64,000 nucleotides of DNA, taken from contig NZ_FKBS01000014.1 in NCBI RefSeq assembly GCF_900078315.1, positions 432,802-496,801 of the forward strand, written 5' to 3'. The position numbers and the translations under genes were made by a program. The notes beneath the pieces were generated by a model. That model was not told the DNA's origin. It did no database searches and was given only the letters and a program-made list of their open reading frames with translations. The stretch comes from Bordetella ansorpii (GTDB lineage: Bacteria; Pseudomonadota; Gammaproteobacteria; Burkholderiales; Burkholderiaceae_B). Positions 52,940 through 61,107 of the stretch are shown piece after piece (positions within the stretch are counted from its first letter, which is position 1; every line of letters begins with the position of its first letter).

Positions 52940-53563
52940 ATGAGCACCTCCGGCATCGGCAACAACATGATGGTTTCCAACATCGACATTTCGTCGATGG
53001 ACCTCGAAACCGCCCTGCTGGCCGTACAGGGCGAACGCACCCGCCTGCTGGACGCCCAGCTGGCCGACCAGATCAAGGCGGTGCAGAGCCGCAACGACCA
53101 GATCGCCAAGCTGAACAACGTGCTCAGCGGCCTGACCCAGGCGCAGGGCCTGTTCCCCAGCGACGCCAAGGCCACCGACAACCTGGACAGCACCGGCGAC
53201 GGCGCCTGGCGCAAGGACCAGAGCTGGCCGCTGGAACGCCAGGTCAATACGGCGCTGATCGAGGCCGGCATGACCTCGCCCGGGCTGCAGACGGTCGGAC
53301 CGGCCCTCACCAACAGCGTCGACGAGAACGGCAACGCCGTCATGCTGGACGGCGGCATCCGTGGTTTCACGACCAAGGGAGACCTGGAGGCGATGATCAC
53401 CAAGGTCAAGGGCATGATCGACGGCGAAAGCAATTCCCAGCAGATGGACATGCTGCGGCTGCAAAGCATGTCGAACAAGCGCAACGAGGCCTTCGACGTG
53501 ATGACCAACTTCGTCAAGAAGATGCAGGACAGCCGTTCCAGCATCATCGGCAACATGCGCTGA
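52940..53563 (+). CDS. Bsp22-like type III tip/filament protein (copy B)
   Basis: The 207-residue protein is about the size of Bordetella Bsp22. The N-terminal helix pair (residues 18-64, including RTRLLDAQLADQIKAVQ) and the C-terminal 46 residues are nearly identical to copy C; the middle (about 70-160) differs. A DENG turn at 128-131 aligns with the DRNG turn of copy A. The chosen ATG is that of the homologous start MSTSGI; the frame is open further upstream into copy A. Confidence 0.9.
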   Translation: MSTSGIGNNMMVSNIDISSMDLETALLAVQGERTRLLDAQLADQIKAVQSRNDQIAKLNNVLSGLTQAQGLFPSDAKATDNLDSTGDGAWRKDQSWPLERQVNTALIEAGMTSPGLQTVGPALTNSVDENGNAVMLDGGIRGFTTKGDLEAMITKVKGMIDGESNSQQMDMLRLQSMSNKRNEAFDVMTNFVKKMQDSRSSIIGNMR

Positions 53564-53636
53564 CGGCGGCGGAGCCGGCGTGATGGGCGGCGCCGTGAAT
53601 CGCATCCGCCGCCCGTAAAAAGTGCGCCGCGCGCAG

Positions 53637-53665
53637 GGAACCCGAAGCACGCGGTTGTTACTCAC
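53637..53665 (+). promoter_or_regulatory. ECF-type promoter for the third tip gene (GGAACC-N14-GTTACTCAC)
   Basis: GGAACC at 53637-53642 and GTTACT at 53657-53662 are 14 bases apart, 114 bp before the ATG. No other box of this kind is visible downstream, so this one may also drive the long plus-strand operon. Confidence 0.75.
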
Positions 53666-53776
53666 CAGACAGTTCCGGGGCGCCGGCCCTGATTCAGCCC
53701 AGCCGGCCCCCTTGCAGCCAAGACCCGACCGCGCTCCGAGCGCGACCCAGACCTCACAAGACAGCGAGATCAACTC

Positions 53777-54400
53777 ATGAGCACTTCCGGCATCAACCCC
53801 AACATGATGGTTTCCAACATCGATATCTCGAGCATGGATCTCGAGACGGCCCTGATGACGGTGCAAAGTGAGCGCACCCGCCTGCTGGATGCCCAACTGG
53901 CAGACCAGATCAAGGCGGTGCAGAACCGCAACGACCAGATCGCCAAGCTGAACAACGTGCTCAGCACGCTGACGAAGGCCCAGTCGCAGTTCAACTCCGA
54001 CGCCAAGGCCGGCGACACCATCGGCGGCTGGGACAGCGCAAAGATCTCGAGCATCGAGGTTCCCCTGAACGATGCCGTCCAGGAAGCCGGCCTGTCCGAC
54101 CTGGGCTTCACCAGCCGCACCGGCCAGCGCACCCCCGATGCGGGCGAGACCAAGGACGGCAATGAAGGCAAGCTGATCACGGGCACCGCCGTCTTCGCCG
54201 GTGGCACCACCAAGGGCGAGATCGACGCCGCCATCACCAAGATCAAGGGCCTGATCGACGGTGAAAGCAATTCGCAGCAGATGGACATGCTGCGCCTGCA
54301 AAGCATGTCGAACAAGCGCAACGAAGCGTTCGACGTGATGACCAACTTCGTCAAGAAGATGCAGGACAGCCGCTCCAGCATCATCGGCAACATGCGCTGA
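53777..54400 (+). CDS. Bsp22-like type III tip/filament protein (copy C)
   Basis: The 207-residue protein has the same layout as copy B: shared N-terminal helices (residues 18-64) and an identical C-terminal 46 residues, with a divergent middle (DKxxGGWDSAK... replaced by its own sequence; turn TKDGNEG near 133). It is 56 bp upstream of a small gene that begins the translocator operon. Which of the three copies is the functional tip protein is not visible from sequence. Confidence 0.9.
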   Translation: MSTSGINPNMMVSNIDISSMDLETALMTVQSERTRLLDAQLADQIKAVQNRNDQIAKLNNVLSTLTKAQSQFNSDAKAGDTIGGWDSAKISSIEVPLNDAVQEAGLSDLGFTSRTGQRTPDAGETKDGNEGKLITGTAVFAGGTTKGEIDAAITKIKGLIDGESNSQQMDMLRLQSMSNKRNEAFDVMTNFVKKMQDSRSSIIGNMR

Positions 54401-54456
54401 GCCGGCTTTCCGGCCAGATTCGGTTTTCAGATCCCTTATCGATATCCAGGAACATC

Positions 54457-54753
54457 ATGTCGCAGAAAACTCCCGAACAGATCATCAGCGAAGCCGAAGC
54501 CCTGGTGGCCGAGGCGCAGCGCAGCCTCGACGCCAGCAACGAGTTCTTCCGTTCGCAAGGCCTCGATCCCGAAAAGGCCCGTGCCGTGCTGGCCGGCCAG
54601 GTCGGCCCGAAGGAGGCCGCCGAAGCCGAGGCCCAGTTCCGCAAGGACCTGGAAGACATCGACCGCGAAGTCGGCGAGGAACTGGCCCGCGCCAGCTTCG
54701 CGAACGCCGCGCGCAGCGGCGGCGCCGCCCGCCGTCCGCGTCCGATGGTCTGA
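54457..54753 (+). CDS. Small type III locus protein of unknown function
   Basis: The 98-residue protein is mostly helical and highly charged (EAEALVAEAQRSLDASNEFF, then AQFRKDLEDIDREVGEEL), with an arginine-rich tail (RSGGAARRPRPMV). It has no signal peptide or membrane segment. Its place between the tip genes and the bcrH1 chaperone suggests a small chaperone or regulatory partner of a tip or translocator protein. I do not recognise it. Confidence 0.7.
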   Translation: MSQKTPEQIISEAEALVAEAQRSLDASNEFFRSQGLDPEKARAVLAGQVGPKEAAEAEAQFRKDLEDIDREVGEELARASFANAARSGGAARRPRPMV

Positions 54754-54795
54754 CACGATCCCTATTCCGCAACCGAGTTCGACAAGGCGAAGAAC

Positions 54796-55296
54796 ATGAC
54801 TGCAAGCCAGGATACCGGCGCCGAGCTGACCCCGCAGGAAACGGCCAGGATGGTCGATGAACTGGCCGCCCTGTGGCGCAGCGGCGGTACCTTGGGCCAG
54901 GCCATGGACATCACCGACGACGAATGCGAGGCGCTGTACGCGTATGGCCATGCCCTGTATCAGCAGGGCAAGTATGCCGATGCCATGAAGACGTTCGCCC
55001 AGGTGACGGCGTACAACCACATGGACGCGCGCTACCAGATGGCGTTCGGCGGCGCGGCCCAGATGCTGGGCCGCTACGAAGACGCGTTGCGGCAGTACGT
55101 GATCGTCACGATGATGCGCCTGGATGATCCGGCGCCGGTGTATCACAGCGCCGAGTGCCTGCTGGCGCTGGGCCGCCTGCCCGAGGCGGCCGAATCGCTG
55201 GCCATGGCGATCGAGCTGTCCCGGGGCGAGGCGCACGCCGCGACCCGGGTGCGCGCCTCGGCCATGCTGCAGGCCGTCCAGGCCAGGATGCAATAA
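54796..55296 (+). CDS. bcrH1: Translocator chaperone BcrH1 (LcrH/SycD family, TPR)
   Basis: The 166-residue protein has the three TPRs of the LcrH/SycD class II chaperones (LYAYGHALYQQGKYADAMKTF, then AFGGAAQMLGRYEDALRQY). It should bind BopD and/or BopB in the cytoplasm and keep them unfolded for export. It is immediately upstream of bopD, as in Bordetella and Yersinia-type loci. A second paralogue, BcrH2, follows bopB. Confidence 0.9.
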   Translation: MTASQDTGAELTPQETARMVDELAALWRSGGTLGQAMDITDDECEALYAYGHALYQQGKYADAMKTFAQVTAYNHMDARYQMAFGGAAQMLGRYEDALRQYVIVTMMRLDDPAPVYHSAECLLALGRLPEAAESLAMAIELSRGEAHAATRVRASAMLQAVQARMQ

Positions 55297-55368
55297 AGAC
55301 AAGACCCAGGCAGGCCGGAGATCGCGGCGGACCCGCGGACCGGCCGGCATCACAGGAGCCGATCGATC

Positions 55369-56310
55369 ATGAACATCACCTTCAATCCCAACGCGGGCGG
55401 CGTGGCCGGCCTGACGCCTACCCCGGACATGAATCCGGCGCAGGCGTCGGACAAGGCCGGCGCGGCCTACCTGATGCTGGACCCCAGCGAGCAGCGCACC
55501 GGTGGCGGCAGCGATGCTCTGGGCCTGCGCGGTCTGAAGCAGCCCGCCAGCAGCTACACGGCGGGCGCCAGCGATGCCTCGCAGGCATTGGGCAAGCTGG
55601 ACGTCGGAACGCTGGGTACCGACATCTATTCGGTGATGGCCTTGTTCCAGAAGTGCGCGCAAGAGCAGCGCGACGCTGCCCGCCAGGTGCGCGATGCCGA
55701 TCTGTCCGCGCAGGTGGCCACGCTGAAGAACGCCGCCCAGGAAATCCGCAATGCCGCGCAGGAACGCATGGTCGGCGCCATCGTGCAGGGCGCCTTCCAG
55801 ATCGCCGCCGGGGCCGTGCAGATGGGGGCGGGCATCGCCTCGGGCATCCAGGGCGTGAAGGCCGCCAGCCAGCAGCACCAGTCCGCGATGATGTCCAAGG
55901 AAGCCGTGCTGGACAAGCAGGCGTCGGTCGGCGACGGCCTGACCGATACGCAGCGTACCGCCTACCAGAACTCCGCCGAGGCGTTCACCGCCCGAGGCAA
56001 GGAATTCGACGCGCAGGCGGCGGTGCACACGAACCGCTCGCAGGTGCTCAATGCCTCCGGCATGGCCTCGGGCCAGATCCTGGGCGGCATCGGCACCATC
56101 GTCAACGCCACCCAGGAACGCAAGGCCGCCGAGCACGACGCCAAGCGCTCGGAGCTGGAGGCGCAGGCCAAGGTGCAGGAAGACAGTTCGCAGAAAGCCA
56201 ACGAATTGATGCAGCAGATGATGGACGTCATCCGTGACGTGCGCGACAAGCTGAGCTCGATCGACCAGTCGCGTCTCGAGACCAACCGCGGCATCGCCCG
56301 CAACATCTGA
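55369..56310 (+). CDS. bopD: Translocator protein BopD (YopD family)
   Basis: The 313-residue protein has one central hydrophobic segment (GAIVQGAFQIAAGAVQMGAGI near residues 137-157), flanked by helical regions, and an amphipathic C-terminus (MQQMMDVIRDVRDKLSSIDQ). This matches the minor pore protein YopD, and its length equals that of Bordetella BopD as I recall it. It inserts with BopB into the host membrane. Confidence 0.9.
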   Translation: MNITFNPNAGGVAGLTPTPDMNPAQASDKAGAAYLMLDPSEQRTGGGSDALGLRGLKQPASSYTAGASDASQALGKLDVGTLGTDIYSVMALFQKCAQEQRDAARQVRDADLSAQVATLKNAAQEIRNAAQERMVGAIVQGAFQIAAGAVQMGAGIASGIQGVKAASQQHQSAMMSKEAVLDKQASVGDGLTDTQRTAYQNSAEAFTARGKEFDAQAAVHTNRSQVLNASGMASGQILGGIGTIVNATQERKAAEHDAKRSELEAQAKVQEDSSQKANELMQQMMDVIRDVRDKLSSIDQSRLETNRGIARNI

Positions 56311-56330
56311 CGCCGGGTCGAGGAGTCTCC

Positions 56331-57545
56331 ATGAGCACCATCCAACCGAATTACGGCGGCATGATGCCGCAGATGCCTGCCGGCACGCAGACCGATGCGC
56401 CGCAGCAGGCCGGCCAGATCGACGGGCTGAAGCTGCTGGCCGAGCTGCAGACCATGGTTGCCCAGCTCGAGGGCGGCAAGGCGCCGGCCTCGGGCGAGCG
56501 CCTGACGGACGAACGCGGTGCGCCGGCCATCTCCGAGCCGGCCGCCAGCTTCAATGCCGCCGACATGGTCGACCTGCTGCGCAGCTTGAAGGGCAAGAGC
56601 CAGGACGCCCAGCTGGCCGCGGCCCAGAAGGGCCTGGAAAGCGCCCGCGTCAAGGCCGAGAAGAATACCGAGGCCCAGCTCGACAAGATCAAGGACTGGA
56701 TCGACAAGTGCAAGGAGGCCGAAGGCAAGGGTCTCCTGGGCAAGATATTCGGCTGGATCGGCAAGATCTTCGCGGCCATCGCGGCGATCGCGGCGGTCGC
56801 CGTCGCGGCCGTCGCCACCGCGGCCACGGGCGGCGCGGCCGCGCCGCTGCTGGCCATGGCGGTCATCGGCGCGGTGGGCGCGACCATTTCGCTGGCCGAC
56901 CAGATATCGCAGGAGTGCGGCGGTCCCGAGATCAGCATCGGCAACCTGGTGCAGACCATGGTCGGCAAGTTCCTGGAAGCCTGCGGCGTGCCGCCCGAGA
57001 CGGCCGAACGCATCGGCCGCGTCATGGGCGGCGTGCTGGCCATCGCCGTACCGGTGATGCTGCTGGTCGAACCGCAACTGCTGGGCGGCATGGCGCAGAA
57101 CATCGCGCTGCTGGCCGGCGCCGACGAACAGACCGCCGGCTACATCGGCATGGCGGTCGGGATCGCGGCGGCCGTCACGGCGGGCATCGCCATGGCCGTG
57201 GTCAGCGGCGGCGCGGGCGCCGGCACGGCGGCCACCAAGATCGCCAGTTCGCTGGTGGGCGCGGGCGCCCAGATCGTGCAGGGCGCCACCTCGGTGGCCA
57301 CCGGGGGCCTGAAGATCTCCGAGGCCATCGACAAACGCGACGCGGAGAACATCATCGCCGACAAGAAGGAACTGGAAGCGGCCATGGTGAAGCTGCAGAA
57401 GCAGATGGAAGAGGGCCGCGAGGAACTGAAGAAGGTCATCCAGCAGATCGAGGAAGGCCTGCAGGCCGTGACCAAGATGATCGCGGGCGCCGCCGACAGC
57501 ATGGCCCAGGTCACGTCCAACATTGGCAAGCGCGCGGCGGTCTGA
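56331..57545 (+). CDS. bopB: Translocator pore protein BopB (YopB family)
   Basis: The 404-residue protein has the two hydrophobic regions of YopB-type pore formers: about residues 145-185 (IFAAIAAIAAVAVAAVATAA and AAPLLAMAVIGAVGA) and about 225-310 (GVLAIAVPVMLLVE, then VGIAAAVTAGIAMAVVSGG). Coiled-coil segments lie before (90-130) and after (345-390). It forms the host-membrane pore with BopD. Spacing from bopD is 20 bp. Confidence 0.92.
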   Translation: MSTIQPNYGGMMPQMPAGTQTDAPQQAGQIDGLKLLAELQTMVAQLEGGKAPASGERLTDERGAPAISEPAASFNAADMVDLLRSLKGKSQDAQLAAAQKGLESARVKAEKNTEAQLDKIKDWIDKCKEAEGKGLLGKIFGWIGKIFAAIAAIAAVAVAAVATAATGGAAAPLLAMAVIGAVGATISLADQISQECGGPEISIGNLVQTMVGKFLEACGVPPETAERIGRVMGGVLAIAVPVMLLVEPQLLGGMAQNIALLAGADEQTAGYIGMAVGIAAAVTAGIAMAVVSGGAGAGTAATKIASSLVGAGAQIVQGATSVATGGLKISEAIDKRDAENIIADKKELEAAMVKLQKQMEEGREELKKVIQQIEEGLQAVTKMIAGAADSMAQVTSNIGKRAAV

Positions 57546-57569
57546 TACCGGCGCCCACAGGAGATACGC

Positions 57570-58049
57570 ATGTCCCAGACCGCTACCGCCCAGCGCAGCG
57601 AATTCGGCGAGAAGCTCTACGAAGGCCTGCAGGCGCTGCCCTCCAGCCGGCGTTTCACGGCCGAGCAGCTCGAGGTCATCTACGCCCTGGCCTATGCCCA
57701 GGTCACCCAGGGCAAGTACGCCGAGGCGCTGCCGGTGTTCTCCATCCTGTCCACCTACGGTCCCACGCGCAAGCACTACATGATGGGCCTTGCGCTGTGC
57801 CTGCAGATGTGCGCCCGTCACGAAGAGGCGGTGCGCATCTATTCCGCCGTGGGCACGCTGTTCCCCGAAGGCCCCGAGGCCTCGCTGGGCGTGGCCGAGT
57901 GCCTGCTGGCGATGGGCCTGACGGCCGAAGCCGTGCAGGAACTGAACCTGGTGCTGCGCTACACCGCCGAAGCCGGCTGCTATCCCGAGGCGCAGAAGCG
58001 CGCGCAAGCCTTGCTGGAACTGACGCGTGGCGAGGCGGTAACCGGATGA
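57570..58049 (+). CDS. bcrH2: Translocator chaperone BcrH2 (LcrH/SycD family, TPR)
   Basis: The 159-residue TPR protein is a paralogue of BcrH1 (EVIYALAYAQVTQGKYAEALPVF, then LALCLQMCARHEEAVRIYSAV). It is a class II translocator chaperone, presumably for BopB, which it follows by 24 bp. Sequence divergence from BcrH1 suggests the two serve different translocators. Confidence 0.9.
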   Translation: MSQTATAQRSEFGEKLYEGLQALPSSRRFTAEQLEVIYALAYAQVTQGKYAEALPVFSILSTYGPTRKHYMMGLALCLQMCARHEEAVRIYSAVGTLFPEGPEASLGVAECLLAMGLTAEAVQELNLVLRYTAEAGCYPEAQKRAQALLELTRGEAVTG

Positions 58050-58058
58050 TCGCGCTTC

Positions 58059-58535
58059 ATGTCCGATAGCGTCCGACCGGATTTGTCCGCGGTGCCGCCA
58101 GCCGTCTCGCAAGGGACGGCTTTTGTGCTTGATGCGGACGAGGCTCGCCTGCTGGCCGAAGTCGGCATGCTGGCCGCCCGCGCGGGCGACGTCGCCCGCG
58201 CCGACGCCATCTTCAACGGCCTGCGGGCCGTGCGTCCGGGGCGCGCGTACCCGTACATCGGCCTGGCCCTGGCGCGCATCGCCAGCGGTCGAGCCGCCGA
58301 AGCCGTGCAATTGCTCGAGAGCGCCGTGCTGGCCGACGACGCCGAGCGTGCCCAGGCCCAGGCCTGGCGCGGCCTGGCGTTGCAACTGGCCGGCCGTGCC
58401 GCCGAAAGCCGCAAGGTGCTGCAGGACGCCGCGGCCCAGCCCAACGAGGGCGGGGCGCTGGCGCGCAGTTTGCTAGGACTGGGCGAAGACGCGGCTAGAA
58501 TGCCCGCCGGTCTCGTCCCCACTGTGAAGGAATAG
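58059..58535 (+). CDS. TPR protein of type III system, SctG/YscG-like (needle chaperone candidate)
   Basis: The 158-residue protein has TPR-like repeats (LLAEVGMLAARAGDVARADAI, then GLALARIASGRAAEAVQLLES). YscG/PscG-type TPR proteins bind the needle subunit with YscE. This gene sits just upstream of the inner rod gene. The assignment is by fold and position; a role in rod or translocator handling is also possible. Confidence 0.7.
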   Translation: MSDSVRPDLSAVPPAVSQGTAFVLDADEARLLAEVGMLAARAGDVARADAIFNGLRAVRPGRAYPYIGLALARIASGRAAEAVQLLESAVLADDAERAQAQAWRGLALQLAGRAAESRKVLQDAAAQPNEGGALARSLLGLGEDAARMPAGLVPTVKE

Positions 58536-58542
58536 GGAAACC

Positions 58543-58977
58543 ATGGAAATCGCCGCGCTTTCCGCCGCCCTGGCGGCGCCGCTGACCACCCCCGCGCCGG
58601 CCGTCGCGCCCACGGCGCAGGCCACCGAGCGGTTCAACGCGTTGATGAACGCTCCCGAAGTGAGCGCCACCGCCGCGCCCGAGCTGACCGGCGTGCAGGC
58701 AGCCTTGCAGTCCGCCTTCGCCGTCGACGGCGCCGCGCCCAGCCTGCCTTCGTTGGGCAGCCAGATCCTGTCCAGCCTGCAAGGCACCGCCGCCGATTTC
58801 TCGCAGCGCTGGCAAGGCATTTCAGCGGGCCTGGACCAGATGGCCGCCGCGCCCAACATCAGCGACATGCTGCGCGTGCAGGGTGAGATGCTGCAGGTAT
58901 CGGTGCAGTACGAACTTGTGGGCAAGGCGGTGTCGCGCACCACGCAGAACATCGATACGCTGGTCAGGATGTCGTAA
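58543..58977 (+). CDS. bscI: Type III inner rod protein SctI (BscI)
   Basis: The 144-residue protein has an alanine-rich N-terminus and a conserved C-terminal helix (LRVQGEMLQVSVQYELVGKA, then TQNIDTLVRMS) typical of YscI-type inner rod proteins, which anchor the needle at the base. Its stop overlaps the sctJ ATG. Confidence 0.85.
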   Translation: MEIAALSAALAAPLTTPAPAVAPTAQATERFNALMNAPEVSATAAPELTGVQAALQSAFAVDGAAPSLPSLGSQILSSLQGTAADFSQRWQGISAGLDQMAAAPNISDMLRVQGEMLQVSVQYELVGKAVSRTTQNIDTLVRMS

Positions 58978-59825
58978 TGCAGGCCTTGTCGCTTTCCCAA
59001 CCGGCCGCGGTGTCGTCGTTCCGGCGCATACTGCGCGTCGCGCTCGCCGGTCTTCTGATCGTGTTGCTGGCAGCCTGCGGGTCGCGCGTCACGCTGTTCT
59101 CGGCTTCTACCGAGGGCGAGGCCAACGAGCTGCTGTCGGTGCTGCTCGATTCGGGCATTCACGCCGAGAAGACCGCCACCAAAGAGGGCGTGTCGATCTC
59201 GGTCGACGGCGCCCAGGTGGCCCGCGCCCTGGACATCCTGCGCGCCCGCGGCCTGCCGCGCGAACGCTTCGACGGCATGGGCCAGATCTTCCGCAAGGAA
59301 GGCCTGGTGTCTTCGCCGCTGGAAGAGCGCGCCCGCTACATCTACGCCTTGTCGCAGGAACTCACCAACACGCTGTCGCAGATGGACGGCGTGCTGGCCG
59401 CGCGCGTGCACGTGGTGCTGCCCGAGCGCGGCGGCGTGGGCGAGACCACGTCTCCGTCGACCGCCGCGGTGTTCATCAAGCACCAGGCCGGCTACAACCT
59501 GGACACGCTGCAGCCGCAGATCCGCAAGCTGGTCACGCACGCCATTCCCGGCCTGACCGAAGACCGCGTGTCGATCGCGCTGGTGTCCGCGCAGCCGCCT
59601 TCCCACGTGCAGAACGCGCCCACGCTGTCCAGCGTGCTGGGCCTGCAGGTCGATAGCGGCTCGGCCAACGGCCTGGCCGTGTTGTTGGGCGTGCTGATCC
59701 TGCTGATCGTGGTGCTGGCGGCCACGGTGGGCTGGATGGTGTGGCGCGTGGGCCTGCCGTTCGGCGGGCGCGCGGCGGCCAAAGCGCGCCGCGAACCGGG
59801 CCGTCCCGAAGGCCAGTCGGCATGA
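58977..59825 (+). CDS. bscJ: Type III inner ring lipoprotein SctJ (BscJ, YscJ/FliF family)
   Basis: The 282-residue lipoprotein has a signal sequence with lipobox LLAAC near residue 39, so the mature chain starts at a lipidated Cys. The periplasmic part has the YscJ pattern (GEANELLSVLLDSGIHAEK, then RARYIYALSQELTNTLSQMDGV). A C-terminal membrane helix lies near 232-257 (LAVLLGVLILLIVVLAATVGW). It forms the inner ring with SctD. Confidence 0.94.
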   Translation: MQALSLSQPAAVSSFRRILRVALAGLLIVLLAACGSRVTLFSASTEGEANELLSVLLDSGIHAEKTATKEGVSISVDGAQVARALDILRARGLPRERFDGMGQIFRKEGLVSSPLEERARYIYALSQELTNTLSQMDGVLAARVHVVLPERGGVGETTSPSTAAVFIKHQAGYNLDTLQPQIRKLVTHAIPGLTEDRVSIALVSAQPPSHVQNAPTLSSVLGLQVDSGSANGLAVLLGVLILLIVVLAATVGWMVWRVGLPFGGRAAAKARREPGRPEGQSA

Positions 59826-60490
59826 GCCCGCAGGGCCGTCCGCAGGCCGATGCCGCCGTCGTGTTCGGCGCGCGGCTTGTCGAGTTCAACCTGCTGCCCA
59901 GCCGTACGCTGCATCCCAGCCGGGATGCGGATTACGATGCGGCCCCGGCCGCGGCCTTGCCGGCGCCCTTGCAGGCCGCTTGGCATCGCCAGCGGTCGGC
60001 GCAGATCCTCCGGCGCCTCGACCTGCATGAACGCCCCGTACAGGATGCCGACCGGCCTGAGCTGGCCCTGGCGCTGCTGCCTCCCGACCCGCTGGCGCGC
60101 TGTGCGCTGTGGCTGGGGGTGGCGCTGTGCGGCGCACGGCTGCGCCGCGCCATCGCGGGCGCCGAAGTGCGCCGCTTCATCGACGGCCTGGGCGACGCCG
60201 CCATGACCTTCGCACGCCAGTCCGCTCCCGGCCTGCACCCCGGCATTGCCGGTTGCGAGGCCTTCAGCGCCGACGAAACCGTGGACGCCGTGCGGCGCCT
60301 GGGCCGCGCCACGCTGATGCAGGCCCTGCACGGCGGCGGTGCCGAAATGGCGCTGCGCGCCGAACTGAAACTGTCCGCCGGCCCGGCCGGCGACGCGCCG
60401 TTGCCCGCCGCTGCCTCGCTGGCGCTGGCGCTGGGCGTACTAAAGCTGACCGAACCGACATGGCATTCGTCCTTCCCCGCGATTCACTGA
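59822..60490 (+). CDS. bscK: Type III cytoplasmic complex protein SctK (BscK)
   Basis: The 222-residue protein has the SctK pattern (VEFNLLPSRTLHPSR near residue 20; AMTFARQSAPGLHPG near 130). SctK links the cytoplasmic sorting platform to the base. Its ATG overlaps the sctJ stop, and its last 31 bases overlap sctL. Identification rests mainly on place between sctJ and sctL. Confidence 0.8.
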   Translation: MSPQGRPQADAAVVFGARLVEFNLLPSRTLHPSRDADYDAAPAAALPAPLQAAWHRQRSAQILRRLDLHERPVQDADRPELALALLPPDPLARCALWLGVALCGARLRRAIAGAEVRRFIDGLGDAAMTFARQSAPGLHPGIAGCEAFSADETVDAVRRLGRATLMQALHGGGAEMALRAELKLSAGPAGDAPLPAAASLALALGVLKLTEPTWHSSFPAIH

Positions 60491-61098
60491 CGCCGCGCCG
60501 CCTGGCGGCCAGCGTCGATCCTGGCGCGCGCGTCCTGCGCGCGCAGGACCACGCCGCGCTGACCGGCGCGCAGGCCCTGCTGGACAACGCCCACGCCCAG
60601 GCCGAAGCCATTCTGGCGGGGGCGCAGGCTGCCTTCGAGGCCGAGCAGCGGCGCGGCTACGCAGACGGAAAAGAACAGGCCCTGCTGGACCAGGCCGAGA
60701 AGATGATCGAGACCGTCGGCCGCACGGTGGAGTATTTCGCCGGCGTCGAGAACGAGATGGTCGACCTGGTGATGCTGGCGGTGCGCAAGGTGGTCGACGG
60801 CTTCGACGACCGCCAGAAGGTGATGATCGTGGTGCGCAACGCGCTGGCCGTGGTGCGCAACCAGAAACAGATGACGCTGCGCCTGCATCCCGAAGAAGTC
60901 GAGGACGTGCGCGAGCGCATCAACGACCTGCTGGCCGCCTATCCCGGCGTGGGCTACCTGGACATCCTGGCCGATGGCCGCCTGGGGCGCGGCGCATGCA
61001 TTCTCGAAAGCGAGATCGGCATGGTCGAAGCCAGCCTGGAAGGCCAGATCGAGGCCCTGCGCCGCGCCTTCCAGCGTACGCTGGGCAGCCGGGTGTAA
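60460..61098 (+). CDS. bscL: Type III ATPase regulator/stator SctL (BscL)
   Basis: The 212-residue protein has an N-terminal coiled coil and the FliH/YscL C-terminal domain (VRKVVDGFDDRQKVMIVVRN, then GRGACILESEIGMVEASLEGQ). It binds and controls the SctN ATPase and joins it to SctQ. It overlaps sctK by 31 bp and ends 9 bp before sctN. Confidence 0.9.
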   Translation: MAFVLPRDSLTPRRLAASVDPGARVLRAQDHAALTGAQALLDNAHAQAEAILAGAQAAFEAEQRRGYADGKEQALLDQAEKMIETVGRTVEYFAGVENEMVDLVMLAVRKVVDGFDDRQKVMIVVRNALAVVRNQKQMTLRLHPEEVEDVRERINDLLAAYPGVGYLDILADGRLGRGACILESEIGMVEASLEGQIEALRRAFQRTLGSRV

Positions 61099-61107
61099 GC
61101 GGGTCAT

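Noticed and set aside
54436-58385. Overlapping minus-strand open frames opposite bcrH1, bopD, bopB and bcrH2
   Set aside because: All overlap translocator genes with family motifs; repetitive His/Gly/Arg-rich translation.
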